Shown piece after piece: positions 38,559-46,718 of a stretch of DNA of 48,683 bases (position 1 is its first letter; every line of letters begins with the position of its first letter). This stretch comes from Clostridia bacterium (GTDB lineage Bacteria > Bacillota > Clostridia > Oscillospirales > CAG-272). Below the pieces are notes generated by a model. The model was not told the DNA's origin, made no database searches, and saw nothing but the letters and a program-made list of their open reading frames with translations. A program made the position numbers and the translations under genes. The stretch spans positions 1 through 48,683 of the forward strand of contig JAFTMG010000045.1 in NCBI GenBank assembly GCA_017452525.1. Direction: 5' to 3'.

Positions 38559-39581
38559 TTAATCTTCTTTTTTATATTGTCTGGGCTCGGTGCAGAGCGC
38601 GAGAAGATCGTCGAGCTTTGCGGTCGCCATTCTGACGATCGCGTCACCTGCGCTGTAATAGATGCGAACGGTATTGTCGTCTTCAAGAAGCATACCGCAG
38701 GGGAAGAGTGCATTGGTGCGCATACCTTCCTCGAGCTCCCAATAGCCTTCGGGAACCATGAGAGGCTTTTTGGACATACCGATCACCTTGGAGGGATCCT
38801 CGAGATCGAGAAGCGCGATGCCGATGACGTAGCGCTTTTTCCAAGCTTTTTCCCAGCCGTTCTTGCCGCGGTTCGGGTCAACGTCAACGGAGTGGAAGAT
38901 GATGAGCCAGCCCTTGTCCGTTTTGATCGGAGGAGCACCGGGACCGATCTTGTCGTTGCAGTAGGGAACATCCTCCACGCCCATCACGAGCTTGGAATTG
39001 CCCCAGTAAACGAGGTCGGGGGATTCGGAGATCCAAATATCGAAAACGTCGCCGCCGCGGGAATATACGGGCATGGGGCGTTCGAGACGAACGTACTTTC
39101 CATTGATCTTCTCAGGGAAGAGAACCATGTTGCGGTTTTCGGGAACGGAAATGGACTTGATGTCAAAATTTTTGAGATCCTTTGTGGTCGCCATGCCGCC
39201 GCAAACGCCGTGCTTGGTGTCAACGGCAAAGCACATACAGTATTCGCCGTCGATCTCGGTGATACGGGGGTCGTATACGCGCATGATCTCGTCGTCCTTC
39301 ATGGCAAAGCAGGGTTCGGGTTCGACCTTCCAATGGATACCATCGTTTGAGAAAGCGAGACCGAGGTTGGTTCCTTCAAGGATCTGCTTGTCATAATCAC
39401 CGATGTCGTTGCGGAAAATCATGATGTATTCGCCGTTTTCACGCTTCAAAACGCCTGCGTTGAAGGTGAGCGCAGAGCGATAGGGCACGTCCTTGCGGGA
39501 AAGGATGGTTTCGGGGTAGCGGGTGATGCAGGGCTCTGTTTTGAAAAGGGATTCGTCTACGGGTTTGAACGGTCTGGGCAT
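38559..39581 (-). CDS. GH130 glycoside phosphorylase
   Basis: 340 residues from ATG 39581 (GGAGG 8 nt upstream; ATG 39596 lies inside that site). The sequence is a five-bladed propeller rhythm with family blocks FNAGVLKRENGEYIMIFRND, YDPRITEIDG, and IGPGAPPIKTDKGWLIIFH. GH130 enzymes split beta-mannosides by phosphate, giving alpha-mannose-1-phosphate and an oligosaccharide. No signal peptide. Together with the branching enzyme gene upstream it points to intracellular glycan handling. The exact acceptor (glucose, mannose or N-acetylglucosamine) cannot be told. Confidence 0.87.
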   Translation of the reverse strand: MPRPFKPVDESLFKTEPCITRYPETILSRKDVPYRSALTFNAGVLKRENGEYIMIFRNDIGDYDKQILEGTNLGLAFSNDGIHWKVEPEPCFAMKDDEIMRVYDPRITEIDGEYCMCFAVDTKHGVCGGMATTKDLKNFDIKSISVPENRNMVLFPEKINGKYVRLERPMPVYSRGGDVFDIWISESPDLVYWGNSKLVMGVEDVPYCNDKIGPGAPPIKTDKGWLIIFHSVDVDPNRGKNGWEKAWKKRYVIGIALLDLEDPSKVIGMSKKPLMVPEGYWELEEGMRTNALFPCGMLLEDDNTVRIYYSAGDAIVRMATAKLDDLLALCTEPRQYKKED

Positions 39582-39669
39582 TTCAATGTCCTCCAAATAT
39601 ATCTAAGTTGCTTTCATTCTATCATAGCGAATGGGGAAAAGTCAATGATTTTGTCGTTTTTGCGAGCAT

Positions 39670-41667
39670 TTATTTCTTTTTTCGGATATTGCCTTCTTTG
39701 AGGATGACTGCGGTGCGCGCAGGGAGATAAAGCTCGACGTAATAATTCCCGTCAATCCGTTTTGCAGGATATTTCATGTGCGCTACTCTATCCCAGCCGC
39801 CGTAGGCCGCATCGTCCGAGGAGAGGACGGCGGTGTAGTCTGCGTTTTCGGAGATGGGGACGAGCAGATTCGTGCAAGAATTTTCGGGATGGAAGTTAAA
39901 AGCGAAAAGCAGTCCGTGGCGATAGAAAACGATCACCTTGTTATCATTGTGGATGAGCTTGAGATCTGCCATACGCTGAGCGAAGATATCGTGCTTTTTC
40001 GCGAGCTTCACCATATCACGGTCAAATTCACCGAGCCACTGATATTTGAGCTGATCGTTCTCCTGAAGGCTCCATTGTCTGCAGCAATAGTGGAAGCTCC
40101 AGCCGTTTCCTTCGCGCGGGAAATCGATCCATTCGGGATGGCCGAATTCATTGCCCATGAAATTGAGATAGCCTTCGCCGCCGCCTGCCATGGTGAAAAG
40201 GCGGATCATCTTATGAAGCGCGATGGCGCGATCGATGACGGGCGTGTGGCAGGATTTTTCCATATCGGTGTACATCGCGGCATCTGCCAAGCGGAAGATC
40301 ATGGTCTTATCGCCCACCAGTGCTTGGTCATGGCTTTCCACGTAAGCGATCGTATTCTCACCAGGACGGCGCAGACACATATCGCCCCACATCTTGCCGA
40401 TCTCCCATTCCTCATCTGTCTTTTCCTTCACGGTGCGGATCCACATATCGGGAAGACCCATGCCGAGACGATAATCGAAGCCGATGCCGCCATCCTTGAT
40501 GGGCAGACACATACCGGGCATGCCCGACATATCCTCCGCGACGGTGATCGCTTTGGGGTTGACCTCACGAATAAGCTCGTTGGCAAGCTGAAGATAGGTG
40601 ATCGCTTCCACGTGGGTGTTTTCGGAGAAATATTTATTGTCATTATCGAAGCTGACGCCGAGACCGTGATCGTGATAGAGCATGGAGGTGATGCCGTCGA
40701 AGCGGAAGCCGTCGAAATGATATTCCGTCATCCAGAATTTCAAGTTGGAAAGAAGGAAGTGGAGTACGCCGTGATGACCGTAGTTAAAGCATTTGGTGCC
40801 CCAAGCGGGGTGTTCGCCCTTCATGCCGTCATGGAAGAATTGCCAAACGGTGCCGTCAAACATATTGATGCCCTCGGCATGATTTTTGACCGCGTGGGAA
40901 TGCACGAGGTCAAGAAGGACGCGGATGCCCATCTTGTGTGCTTTGTTGACGAGTCTTTTCAGATCCTTCGGCGCGCCAAACCAGCTGGATGCAGCATAGA
41001 AATTGGAGACTTGATAGCCAAAGCTGCCGTAATAAGGATGCTCCATGATCGCCATGAGCTGAATGGTGTTGTAGCCTGCCTTTTTGATGCGGGGCAGGAC
41101 GTTATCCGTGAAATCGCGGTATGTATTGACCTTGCCTTCCTCAGCAGACATACCGATGTGTGCTTCGTAGATATAGAGCTTATCGTCACCGACAAAATCC
41201 TCATCCGTCCATTTGTAGGTTTTGCGGTCATCCACGACCTCGCAGCACCATGTGACGGTATTGGGATCCTGAACCACACGGCGCGCATAAAGAGGGATGC
41301 GATCCTGCGTGCCGATATCGGATTCCACGACGACCTTCACGCGGCAGCCTTCCCAAAGAGCCTTTTCGCCTTTGAGAAAGATCTCCCAGTTACCGCCCTT
41401 CAAGGGAGTCAAGGGGTGGCTTTTCGGATCCCAACCATTGAAATCACCCATGAGATAAAGCGCTTTGGCGGAGGGCGCCCACTCGCGGTAATACCAGCCG
41501 CCCTTTACGTGATGGAAGCCGAAATATTCATGTGCATTGGCGAAATCACAAAGGTTGCTGCCCTTAGGAAGAATTGCTTTTTTCGTTTTTTGATAGAGCG
41601 CCATTCTTTCGTCGATATAGGAAGAAAACGGCGCAAGTTGAGGATTGAGTTCCAGGATCTTATACAT
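39670..41667 (-). CDS. glgB: 1,4-alpha-glucan branching enzyme, eukaryote-type (GH13_8-like)
   Basis: 665 residues. An N-terminal CBM48 (YYREWAPSAKALYLMGDFNGW, ~59-79) precedes the GH13 barrel. Catalytic segments: nucleophile in DGFRFDGITSMLYHDHG, acid/base in TVAEDMSGMPGMC, and the third carboxylate in YVESHDQALVGDKT. These strings, plus MEHPYYGSFGYQVSNFYAASS, are closer to the eukaryotic GBE1-type subfamily than to the usual bacterial GlgB. The enzyme adds alpha-1,6 branches to glycogen in the cytosol. First gene of the operon with GH130 and HAD. No other glycogen gene is in the window. Confidence 0.9.
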   Translation of the reverse strand: MYKILELNPQLAPFSSYIDERMALYQKTKKAILPKGSNLCDFANAHEYFGFHHVKGGWYYREWAPSAKALYLMGDFNGWDPKSHPLTPLKGGNWEIFLKGEKALWEGCRVKVVVESDIGTQDRIPLYARRVVQDPNTVTWCCEVVDDRKTYKWTDEDFVGDDKLYIYEAHIGMSAEEGKVNTYRDFTDNVLPRIKKAGYNTIQLMAIMEHPYYGSFGYQVSNFYAASSWFGAPKDLKRLVNKAHKMGIRVLLDLVHSHAVKNHAEGINMFDGTVWQFFHDGMKGEHPAWGTKCFNYGHHGVLHFLLSNLKFWMTEYHFDGFRFDGITSMLYHDHGLGVSFDNDNKYFSENTHVEAITYLQLANELIREVNPKAITVAEDMSGMPGMCLPIKDGGIGFDYRLGMGLPDMWIRTVKEKTDEEWEIGKMWGDMCLRRPGENTIAYVESHDQALVGDKTMIFRLADAAMYTDMEKSCHTPVIDRAIALHKMIRLFTMAGGGEGYLNFMGNEFGHPEWIDFPREGNGWSFHYCCRQWSLQENDQLKYQWLGEFDRDMVKLAKKHDIFAQRMADLKLIHNDNKVIVFYRHGLLFAFNFHPENSCTNLLVPISENADYTAVLSSDDAAYGGWDRVAHMKYPAKRIDGNYYVELYLPARTAVILKEGNIRKKK

Positions 41668-41778
41668 AGCAAACCTTACCTTTCTTTCATTTGATAAAAC
41701 TTATACTTTTATTATACATCATAAAATGGGTTGGTGTCTATGGCAATTTTGTAAAAAAATCGCTTTTGCCACATTTTC

Positions 41779-41807
41779 TTGACAGAAATCCTTTTCGGTG
41801 CTATAAT
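41779..41807 (+). promoter_or_regulatory. consensus promoter of the C_GCAxxG_C_C gene
   Basis: TTGACA, 17 nt, TATAAT: both hexamers are perfect, 28 nt before the start codon. Confidence 0.9.
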
Positions 41808-41835
41808 TTGATAAAAACATTTTTCGGAGGAAGAT

Positions 41836-42354
41836 ATGGCAGATCGAGGCACTTTGGCAAAGGAATATTTTTTGAAGGGATATAATTGTTCACAAGCAGT
41901 ATTGCTTGCTTTTTCTGATCTGACGGGTCTTGACGAAAAAACAGCGATGCGCATGGCATCCTCTTTTGGCGGTGGCATGGGCAGGATGCGCGAGGTCTGC
42001 GGCACCGTGAGCGCTTCTTTGATGGTGCTGGGTATTTTGCATGGCTATGACGCTACCTCCCCCACGATGCAGGAGGATAAAAAAGCGCATTATGCTCGTG
42101 TGCAGGAATTTGCTGCCCGATTCCGTGCGGAGGTGGGAACGATCGTTTGCCGTGAGATCCTGGAAGCACACGCCAAGCACTTGGAAGCGATGCAGGGAAA
42201 AACGGATGAGCAGATCGAAGCGATGCGCTCCTCCTCTGCCGTGCCCACGATGCGCACGGAGGCATATTATCAAAAGCGCCCCTGCGCACAGATGGCGGAA
42301 ACGGCGGCAAGGATTCTGGATGAATATCTGTGTGAATTGGAAACTATGAGTTGA
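41836..42354 (+). CDS. C_GCAxxG_C_C family protein
   Basis: 172 residues, GGAGG upstream. The cysteine pattern of this small redox-associated family is present: GYNCSQAVL, FGGGMGRMREVCGTVSASLMVLG, TIVCREIL and RPCAQMAE. In the second block the usual GA after the cysteine is GT. The family is believed to bind a redox centre, and members are often found with oxidoreductases; function is not established. It has its own strong promoter and terminator. The reading frame continues without a second stop for 28 further codons after its TGA. Confidence 0.82.
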   Translation: MADRGTLAKEYFLKGYNCSQAVLLAFSDLTGLDEKTAMRMASSFGGGMGRMREVCGTVSASLMVLGILHGYDATSPTMQEDKKAHYARVQEFAARFRAEVGTIVCREILEAHAKHLEAMQGKTDEQIEAMRSSSAVPTMRTEAYYQKRPCAQMAETAARILDEYLCELETMS

Positions 42355-42441
42355 CTTGATAAAAAAGGTGTTGACGTTGCCGCACTCAGAGACAAGATCG
42401 TTTCCTATGGCGGATACGTCGATCGAGATCAAGTGAAATAA
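42355..42441 (+). other. open in-frame tail after the C_GCAxxG_C_C stop codon
   Basis: After TGA 42352-42354 the same frame reads LDKKGVDVAALRDKIVSYGG and ends YVDRDQVK before TAA. It looks protein-like but has no start or ribosome binding site of its own. It may be a gene remnant, or the end of a longer ancestral protein; family members do not normally carry it as far as I recall. Confidence 0.35.
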
Positions 42442-42447
42442 CTTCCC

Positions 42448-42482
42448 AAAAAACACCACGGAATCATACCGTGGTGTTTTTT
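42448..42482 (+). terminator. rho-independent terminator
   Basis: AAACACCACGG pairs with CCGTGGTGTTT around AATCATA, followed by further T residues. Ends the C_GCAxxG_C_C transcript, downstream of the extra in-frame tail. Confidence 0.88.
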
Positions 42483-42483
42483 G

Positions 42484-42578
42484 AGTATTTCCTTGTTTGT
42501 TATTGGGTTCCAAGGGTCAATGACCCTTGGCAGAGCCACGAGACAGCGTCTCGTGCAGGGCTCCTGACAGAGGCCCGA
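42484..42578. repeat. palindromic stretch between converging genes
   Basis: CCAAGGGTCA/TGACCCTTGG and CACGAGAC/GTCTCGTG stand in a row. They may act as terminator for the minus-strand fucosidase gene or be dispersed repeats. No gene. Confidence 0.5.
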
Positions 42579-43886
42579 TCACCAGATGTGGTTGCCTTCG
42601 GAGAAATCGTGGCCGAGGTGCATCTGCGGATAATAGCTGCGGTAGATGTGGCGCGGTTTTTCAGCAAATTCCATTTTGATCACGGTCACGCCGAGGATCT
42701 TATCGGGAATTTCTTTGGGGAGATTTTTGAGGAAGATGCGGTGTCCGTCGTGGACGAAGTCGATCTCTTCGCCCGTCGCAAGGAGGGTGACCTTGGTGGG
42801 TGCATCCATATAACCGCCGAACATCAATTCACCGTTCTTCGGCCATACCCAGTTCCAGAGATAGAAGGTCTTGCAATCGGGCTCGGCAGAAACGGCAGTG
42901 AGCGTGTTGGCACTGTAAACGGGACCTGTGCGGAATTTTTTACCATAGGTGGCGGCACCGTTCACGGCGAGCCATTCACCGACCTTGGAGAGGGTCTCAT
43001 CGGTGAGGTGATCAATAGAGCCATCGGGCATCGGACCGATGTTAAGGAGCAGATTGCCGCCTTTGCAGGTGCAAAGGTGCAGATCACGGATGATCTCTTT
43101 GGGACGCATCATGAAGGGATAGGACTGCTCTTCATCCACATAGCCCCATGCGAGCTTGGTGAGCGTCTTGCAGGATTCCCAATCGCGCTCTTCCGCATCA
43201 ATCTTTTCCTCGGGCGTGCCGAAATCTTCGGGGATGGCAGAGCGCGTATTGATGATAATGTCGGGTTGAAGTTTACGCAAACGATAGTTTCTGTTCACGG
43301 AATCCCAGCTTTCCGCATTTTCCATCGGGCAGGAAACATCATACCAAAGGATATCGATCTTACCGTAATTGGTGAGGAGCTCGGTGTTGAGATCTTCGAT
43401 ATATTGAAGAAAACGAGCACGTGCTTCGGGATCGTTGGCACAGCGCCACGAATCGGGGTGATGCCAATCCATGAGAGAGGAATAAAGACCGATTTTGAGG
43501 TCGAATTCACGGCAAGCATCCACAAATTCCCGCACAAGATCACGTCCGCAATAATTGTAGGAGTTATAGGGATTTACCTTGGAATTCCAAAGAGAAAAAC
43601 CCTCGTGATGGCGGGTGGTGAAGACTGCGTATTTCGCGCCCATGCGTTTGGCGAGTGCACACCATTCACGGGCACAGCCTTCCTTCGGCGCGAAGTTTTT
43701 TGCGAGCGCTTCGTATTCGGCGACGGTGTAGTTCTGATTTGCTTGGGACCATTCGCCCGTGCCGATCTGAGAATAAAGGCCGTAGTGGATGAACATACCG
43801 AATCTGGCATTTCGGAACCATTCCATGCGGCGGTCACGGGTGGAAGCGGTGAATTCCTCGTATTCACGTCTGCTGATGTATTCCAT
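42579..43886 (-). CDS. GH29 alpha-L-fucosidase
   Basis: About 435 residues from ATG 43886 (AGGAG upstream). Family blocks: WFRNARFGMFIHYGLYS (~20-36), YAVFTTRHHEGFSLWNS and IGLYSSLMDWHHPDSW. The nucleophile is probably the aspartate in DILWYDVSC; GH29 usually shows WFDG or similar here. No signal peptide, so it acts on imported fucosylated oligosaccharides. A GPH-type symporter and a beta-helix protein lie nearby. Substrate linkage cannot be told from sequence. Confidence 0.88.
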   Translation of the reverse strand: MEYISRREYEEFTASTRDRRMEWFRNARFGMFIHYGLYSQIGTGEWSQANQNYTVAEYEALAKNFAPKEGCAREWCALAKRMGAKYAVFTTRHHEGFSLWNSKVNPYNSYNYCGRDLVREFVDACREFDLKIGLYSSLMDWHHPDSWRCANDPEARARFLQYIEDLNTELLTNYGKIDILWYDVSCPMENAESWDSVNRNYRLRKLQPDIIINTRSAIPEDFGTPEEKIDAEERDWESCKTLTKLAWGYVDEEQSYPFMMRPKEIIRDLHLCTCKGGNLLLNIGPMPDGSIDHLTDETLSKVGEWLAVNGAATYGKKFRTGPVYSANTLTAVSAEPDCKTFYLWNWVWPKNGELMFGGYMDAPTKVTLLATGEEIDFVHDGHRIFLKNLPKEIPDKILGVTVIKMEFAEKPRHIYRSYYPQMHLGHDFSEGNHIW

Positions 43887-43974
43887 GAGGAGATCTCCTT
43901 TTGCATAAAAAGATTTTTCGCGCACAGTTTAGCACAAAGCCGACCGTTTGTCAAGACATAAATTGGAAGATATC

Positions 43975-44003
43975 TTGCAAATTCCCGGGGAATATGGTAT
44001 CAT
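43975..44003 (+). promoter_or_regulatory. promoter of the nitroreductase gene
   Basis: TTGCAA, 17 nt, TATCAT, 29 nt before the start codon; divergent from the fucosidase gene. Confidence 0.68.
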
Positions 44004-44032
44004 AAAAGAAAACCGACAAAGGAGATATTTCT

Positions 44033-44548
44033 ATGAACTTTTCCGAACTTGCCAAGGAACGCTTTTCCGTGCGGGCATTCAAGCAGGATGCCATCGAAGA
44101 AGAAAAGCTTGCTATCATTTTGGAGGCGGGCAGAGTGGCACCGACTGCTTGCAATAAGCAGCCGCAGAAGATCTTCGTGGCGAAGAGTGAGGAGAGCCGT
44201 GAAAAGCTTGCCTCTGTTTGCCGTTTTACTTTTGATGCGCCCGTGGTGCTCGTCGTTTGCTATGATAAAGAAAGATCTTGGCAGAACGATCTTATGCCCG
44301 GCTATGAATCGGGAGAGACGGATGCGGCCATCGTTTGCACGCATATGATGCTTGCGGCGTGGGAGCAGGGGATCGGCTCTTGCTGGGTCGGGTGGTTCAA
44401 CGCGGATGAGATCTCGAAAGCGTTGGGGCTTTCCGAAAATCTTCGTGTGACGGCGATCCTGCCTATCGGTTATCCCGCAGAAGGTGCTGTCCCCACAAAA
44501 TTGCACACAAGGATCCGCGATTTTGAGGATACGATCACCATGCTATAA
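44033..44548 (+). CDS. nitroreductase-family flavoprotein
   Basis: 171 residues, AAAGGAG upstream. The N-terminal RFSVRAFKQDAI and RVAPTACNKQPQKIFVA form the FMN-binding start, and AWEQGIGSCWVGWFNADEIS and AILPIGYPAEG complete the fold. It belongs to the short group of NAD(P)H-dependent FMN oxidoreductases, whose natural substrates are mostly unknown (quinones, nitro compounds, flavin). Single gene with own promoter and terminator. Confidence 0.88.
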   Translation: MNFSELAKERFSVRAFKQDAIEEEKLAIILEAGRVAPTACNKQPQKIFVAKSEESREKLASVCRFTFDAPVVLVVCYDKERSWQNDLMPGYESGETDAAIVCTHMMLAAWEQGIGSCWVGWFNADEISKALGLSENLRVTAILPIGYPAEGAVPTKLHTRIRDFEDTITML

Positions 44549-44551
44549 GAT

Positions 44552-44590
44552 AAAAAGCTCCGAAGCTTTCAAAAGCTTCGGAGCTTTTTT
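44552..44590 (+). terminator. terminator of the nitroreductase gene
   Basis: An 18-bp perfect stem (AAAGCTCCGAAGCTTT with its complement) and a 2-nt gap, ending in TTTTTT. A and T runs on opposite sides make it suitable for both directions. Confidence 0.9.
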
Positions 44591-44672
44591 GCGGGGTGCA
44601 GCTATTTTGTGTGAACACCGCATGGGAGATCGGAGGCGGAGTCCCTTGGAACGGGCTTTTCGAGAGAGGCTG

Positions 44673-46550
44673 TTATTTCCTTTTGGCGATCAGCACCTTT
44701 ACGCGTCCCGTGCCGATATTTTCGATGGGACCTGTGGTGGGGTGAGCGCCTCTTCTGTTGCCGAGAAGGTCAGTGTCTACGGTGATGGGCGAGCCGTCAG
44801 GATTTTCATAGGGTGCTTCCGAAATGCGGGGCAATTCGAGACGCTTCGTATCCACGATCTCCGGTTTGAGCGCGGAAAAGCTTTCGTCAAGGGTCATTTC
44901 GAGATAAACGTTTCCGTTTTCTTCGTAAACGCGTGCGTCCGTGGCGGTTTCTGTTTTCACGGAGGTGTGGTCGCGGTCATAGGCGGGGACGCCGTCTCCG
45001 TAATAATTATGTTTCGTGAAAAGGGGTTGCTTTTCCCAAGAGAATGCTTCGGTATCACATTTTCCGTATTTGGTGAAGACGGTATCCAGATATTCCTCAA
45101 GCGTATCGGGCGCGCCGTTATAGTGGCCGAGACCGACGATGAATTTTTTGTTTTCCGTTTTCTGCACGTTGCCGAAGATATTATTATAGAATCGATCGTC
45201 GTTGCTGTAAACGAGCGTGCAGCCCATCATATCGGTGGAGTGGGGGAGATGATAGGGCGTGGAACGGTCAAGCACGGGATATTGGAACATACCGCCGAGG
45301 AAGAGATTGTGAACGTATGCGCCGCCCTGTGCCGCATTCTGAAAATTCTGCTCGGATGCGCAGATGTTGTTATCCACAAGGTGAGGGCCGTGGGTGACTT
45401 CGATCTTGATATCGATGCCGTTGTTATAATAAACGTTGGCGCTCAGGCGGCAGCCCTGTGCCTGCCAATCGAGCCAAGTGCCCATGAAGCTATCGTGGAT
45501 GAGATTATGATGGATCTGGGTATCGATGGGGGCGTGGAGCTTGATGGCACCGACCTCATAGCCTGTGAATTCCTTTTTGTTGCCGACGTTATAGATCTCG
45601 TTGCCGTAAATTTCGGAGAAGGCACAGCCCATGTGACCCACGATGCCGTTTTGTCCGCAATTATAGATGAGATTGTTTCTCACGATATGAGACCCGATGG
45701 TCTCACGGCTCCAGCCCATGCGGCGTGCGGAGAGCATCGCTTCATATTGATAATAATAGCCTGCTTTTCTGTGGTAATGGGTGTAGATATTGTCACCGGT
45801 GACGCCGTCCTTTCCGAGGCTCACTGCGGCACATCTGGCGTCGTGGATGATATTATCTTCAATGATCCAGCCCTTTGCGAAGTGTGGGCCGAGGAGCCCT
45901 ACCTGATCCGACGTGGGAGGAGCCCAATTGGTGGCGGCGTGTGCCATCTCAAAGCCGCGCACGGTGATATAGTTCAGCCCAGATCTTTCGGGATAGAAGC
46001 AAGATCTTCTGACGTTCATTTCCGTGAGCGCGGCATTGGGATCCGCATTTTTGAAGTTGGCATAGATGGTGGTCTCCGTATCAGAGACAGCACAAAGCCA
46101 CGTCATGGGTTTTTCCAAAAGCTCTTCCATGGTGACGACCTCGTCAAGAGATGTGCCGTCGAGATAGATCATGCCCGTGTGATGGGGCGGATCGAGGGGC
46201 TTAACGAGCCAGTCACCATCCACAGCCGTCTCATAGGGATTGTGATCGCCAAAGAGGCGGTTATCCACAGTGACTTTCCAGAGCGCTCCGTCTTTTTTCC
46301 AATCGGTGAGCTCCTCTGAGCCTTTGATGATGACCTTTTCGCCTTCTGCTGCCATATAAGTGATGCGTCCCAGCTCGCTTCGTGCGCCGTGCTCGGGACT
46401 TACGTGTTCGCGGTATACGCCTGCGTGGACGATGACGGTGTCTCCTTCATCTGCAAGCTTTGCTGCGCGGGAGATGGTGAGAAACGGCATTTCTGCCGTG
46501 CCGATATTGCGGTCGTTTCCGTTTTTCGCTACGTGATAGATACGTGCCAT
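44673..46550 (-). CDS. right-handed parallel beta-helix protein, probable glycan-active enzyme
   Basis: 625 residues. The start YHVAKNGNDRNIGTAEMPFLTISRAA is the DUF1565/pectate-lyase-like opening. Repeating short strands (IIEDNIIHDARCAAVS; IVRNNLIYNCGQNGIVG; EIYGNEIYNVGNKKEF; IHHNLIHDSFMGTW; HLVDNNICASEQ; FYNNIFGNVQ) are turns of a beta-helix. A C-terminal domain of ~130 residues (VYEENGNVYLEMTLDES) is separate. No signal peptide. Such proteins include polysaccharide lyases, epimerases and GH141-type fucosidases; the fucosidase nearby makes a glycosidase plausible, but catalytic residues cannot be named. Confidence 0.78.
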   Translation of the reverse strand: MARIYHVAKNGNDRNIGTAEMPFLTISRAAKLADEGDTVIVHAGVYREHVSPEHGARSELGRITYMAAEGEKVIIKGSEELTDWKKDGALWKVTVDNRLFGDHNPYETAVDGDWLVKPLDPPHHTGMIYLDGTSLDEVVTMEELLEKPMTWLCAVSDTETTIYANFKNADPNAALTEMNVRRSCFYPERSGLNYITVRGFEMAHAATNWAPPTSDQVGLLGPHFAKGWIIEDNIIHDARCAAVSLGKDGVTGDNIYTHYHRKAGYYYQYEAMLSARRMGWSRETIGSHIVRNNLIYNCGQNGIVGHMGCAFSEIYGNEIYNVGNKKEFTGYEVGAIKLHAPIDTQIHHNLIHDSFMGTWLDWQAQGCRLSANVYYNNGIDIKIEVTHGPHLVDNNICASEQNFQNAAQGGAYVHNLFLGGMFQYPVLDRSTPYHLPHSTDMMGCTLVYSNDDRFYNNIFGNVQKTENKKFIVGLGHYNGAPDTLEEYLDTVFTKYGKCDTEAFSWEKQPLFTKHNYYGDGVPAYDRDHTSVKTETATDARVYEENGNVYLEMTLDESFSALKPEIVDTKRLELPRISEAPYENPDGSPITVDTDLLGNRRGAHPTTGPIENIGTGRVKVLIAKRK

Positions 46551-46718
46551 GATGATCTTCCTTTCGTTTTTTAAGAACTTCTTATGGATAGTTTAACATA
46601 AGCGGCGCGGAAAAACAAGACAAAAATCGACAGGATGCGGAAAAAGAATAGAGTTCTTCGTTTGGGGCATACTGATAGCAGATAAACTGCCAAGGTTTTC
46701 GGAAAAGAGGTTTCAATC

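Noticed and set aside
44484..46319. 611-codon + strand frame
   Set aside because: Antisense to the beta-helix gene and overlapping the nitroreductase terminator.
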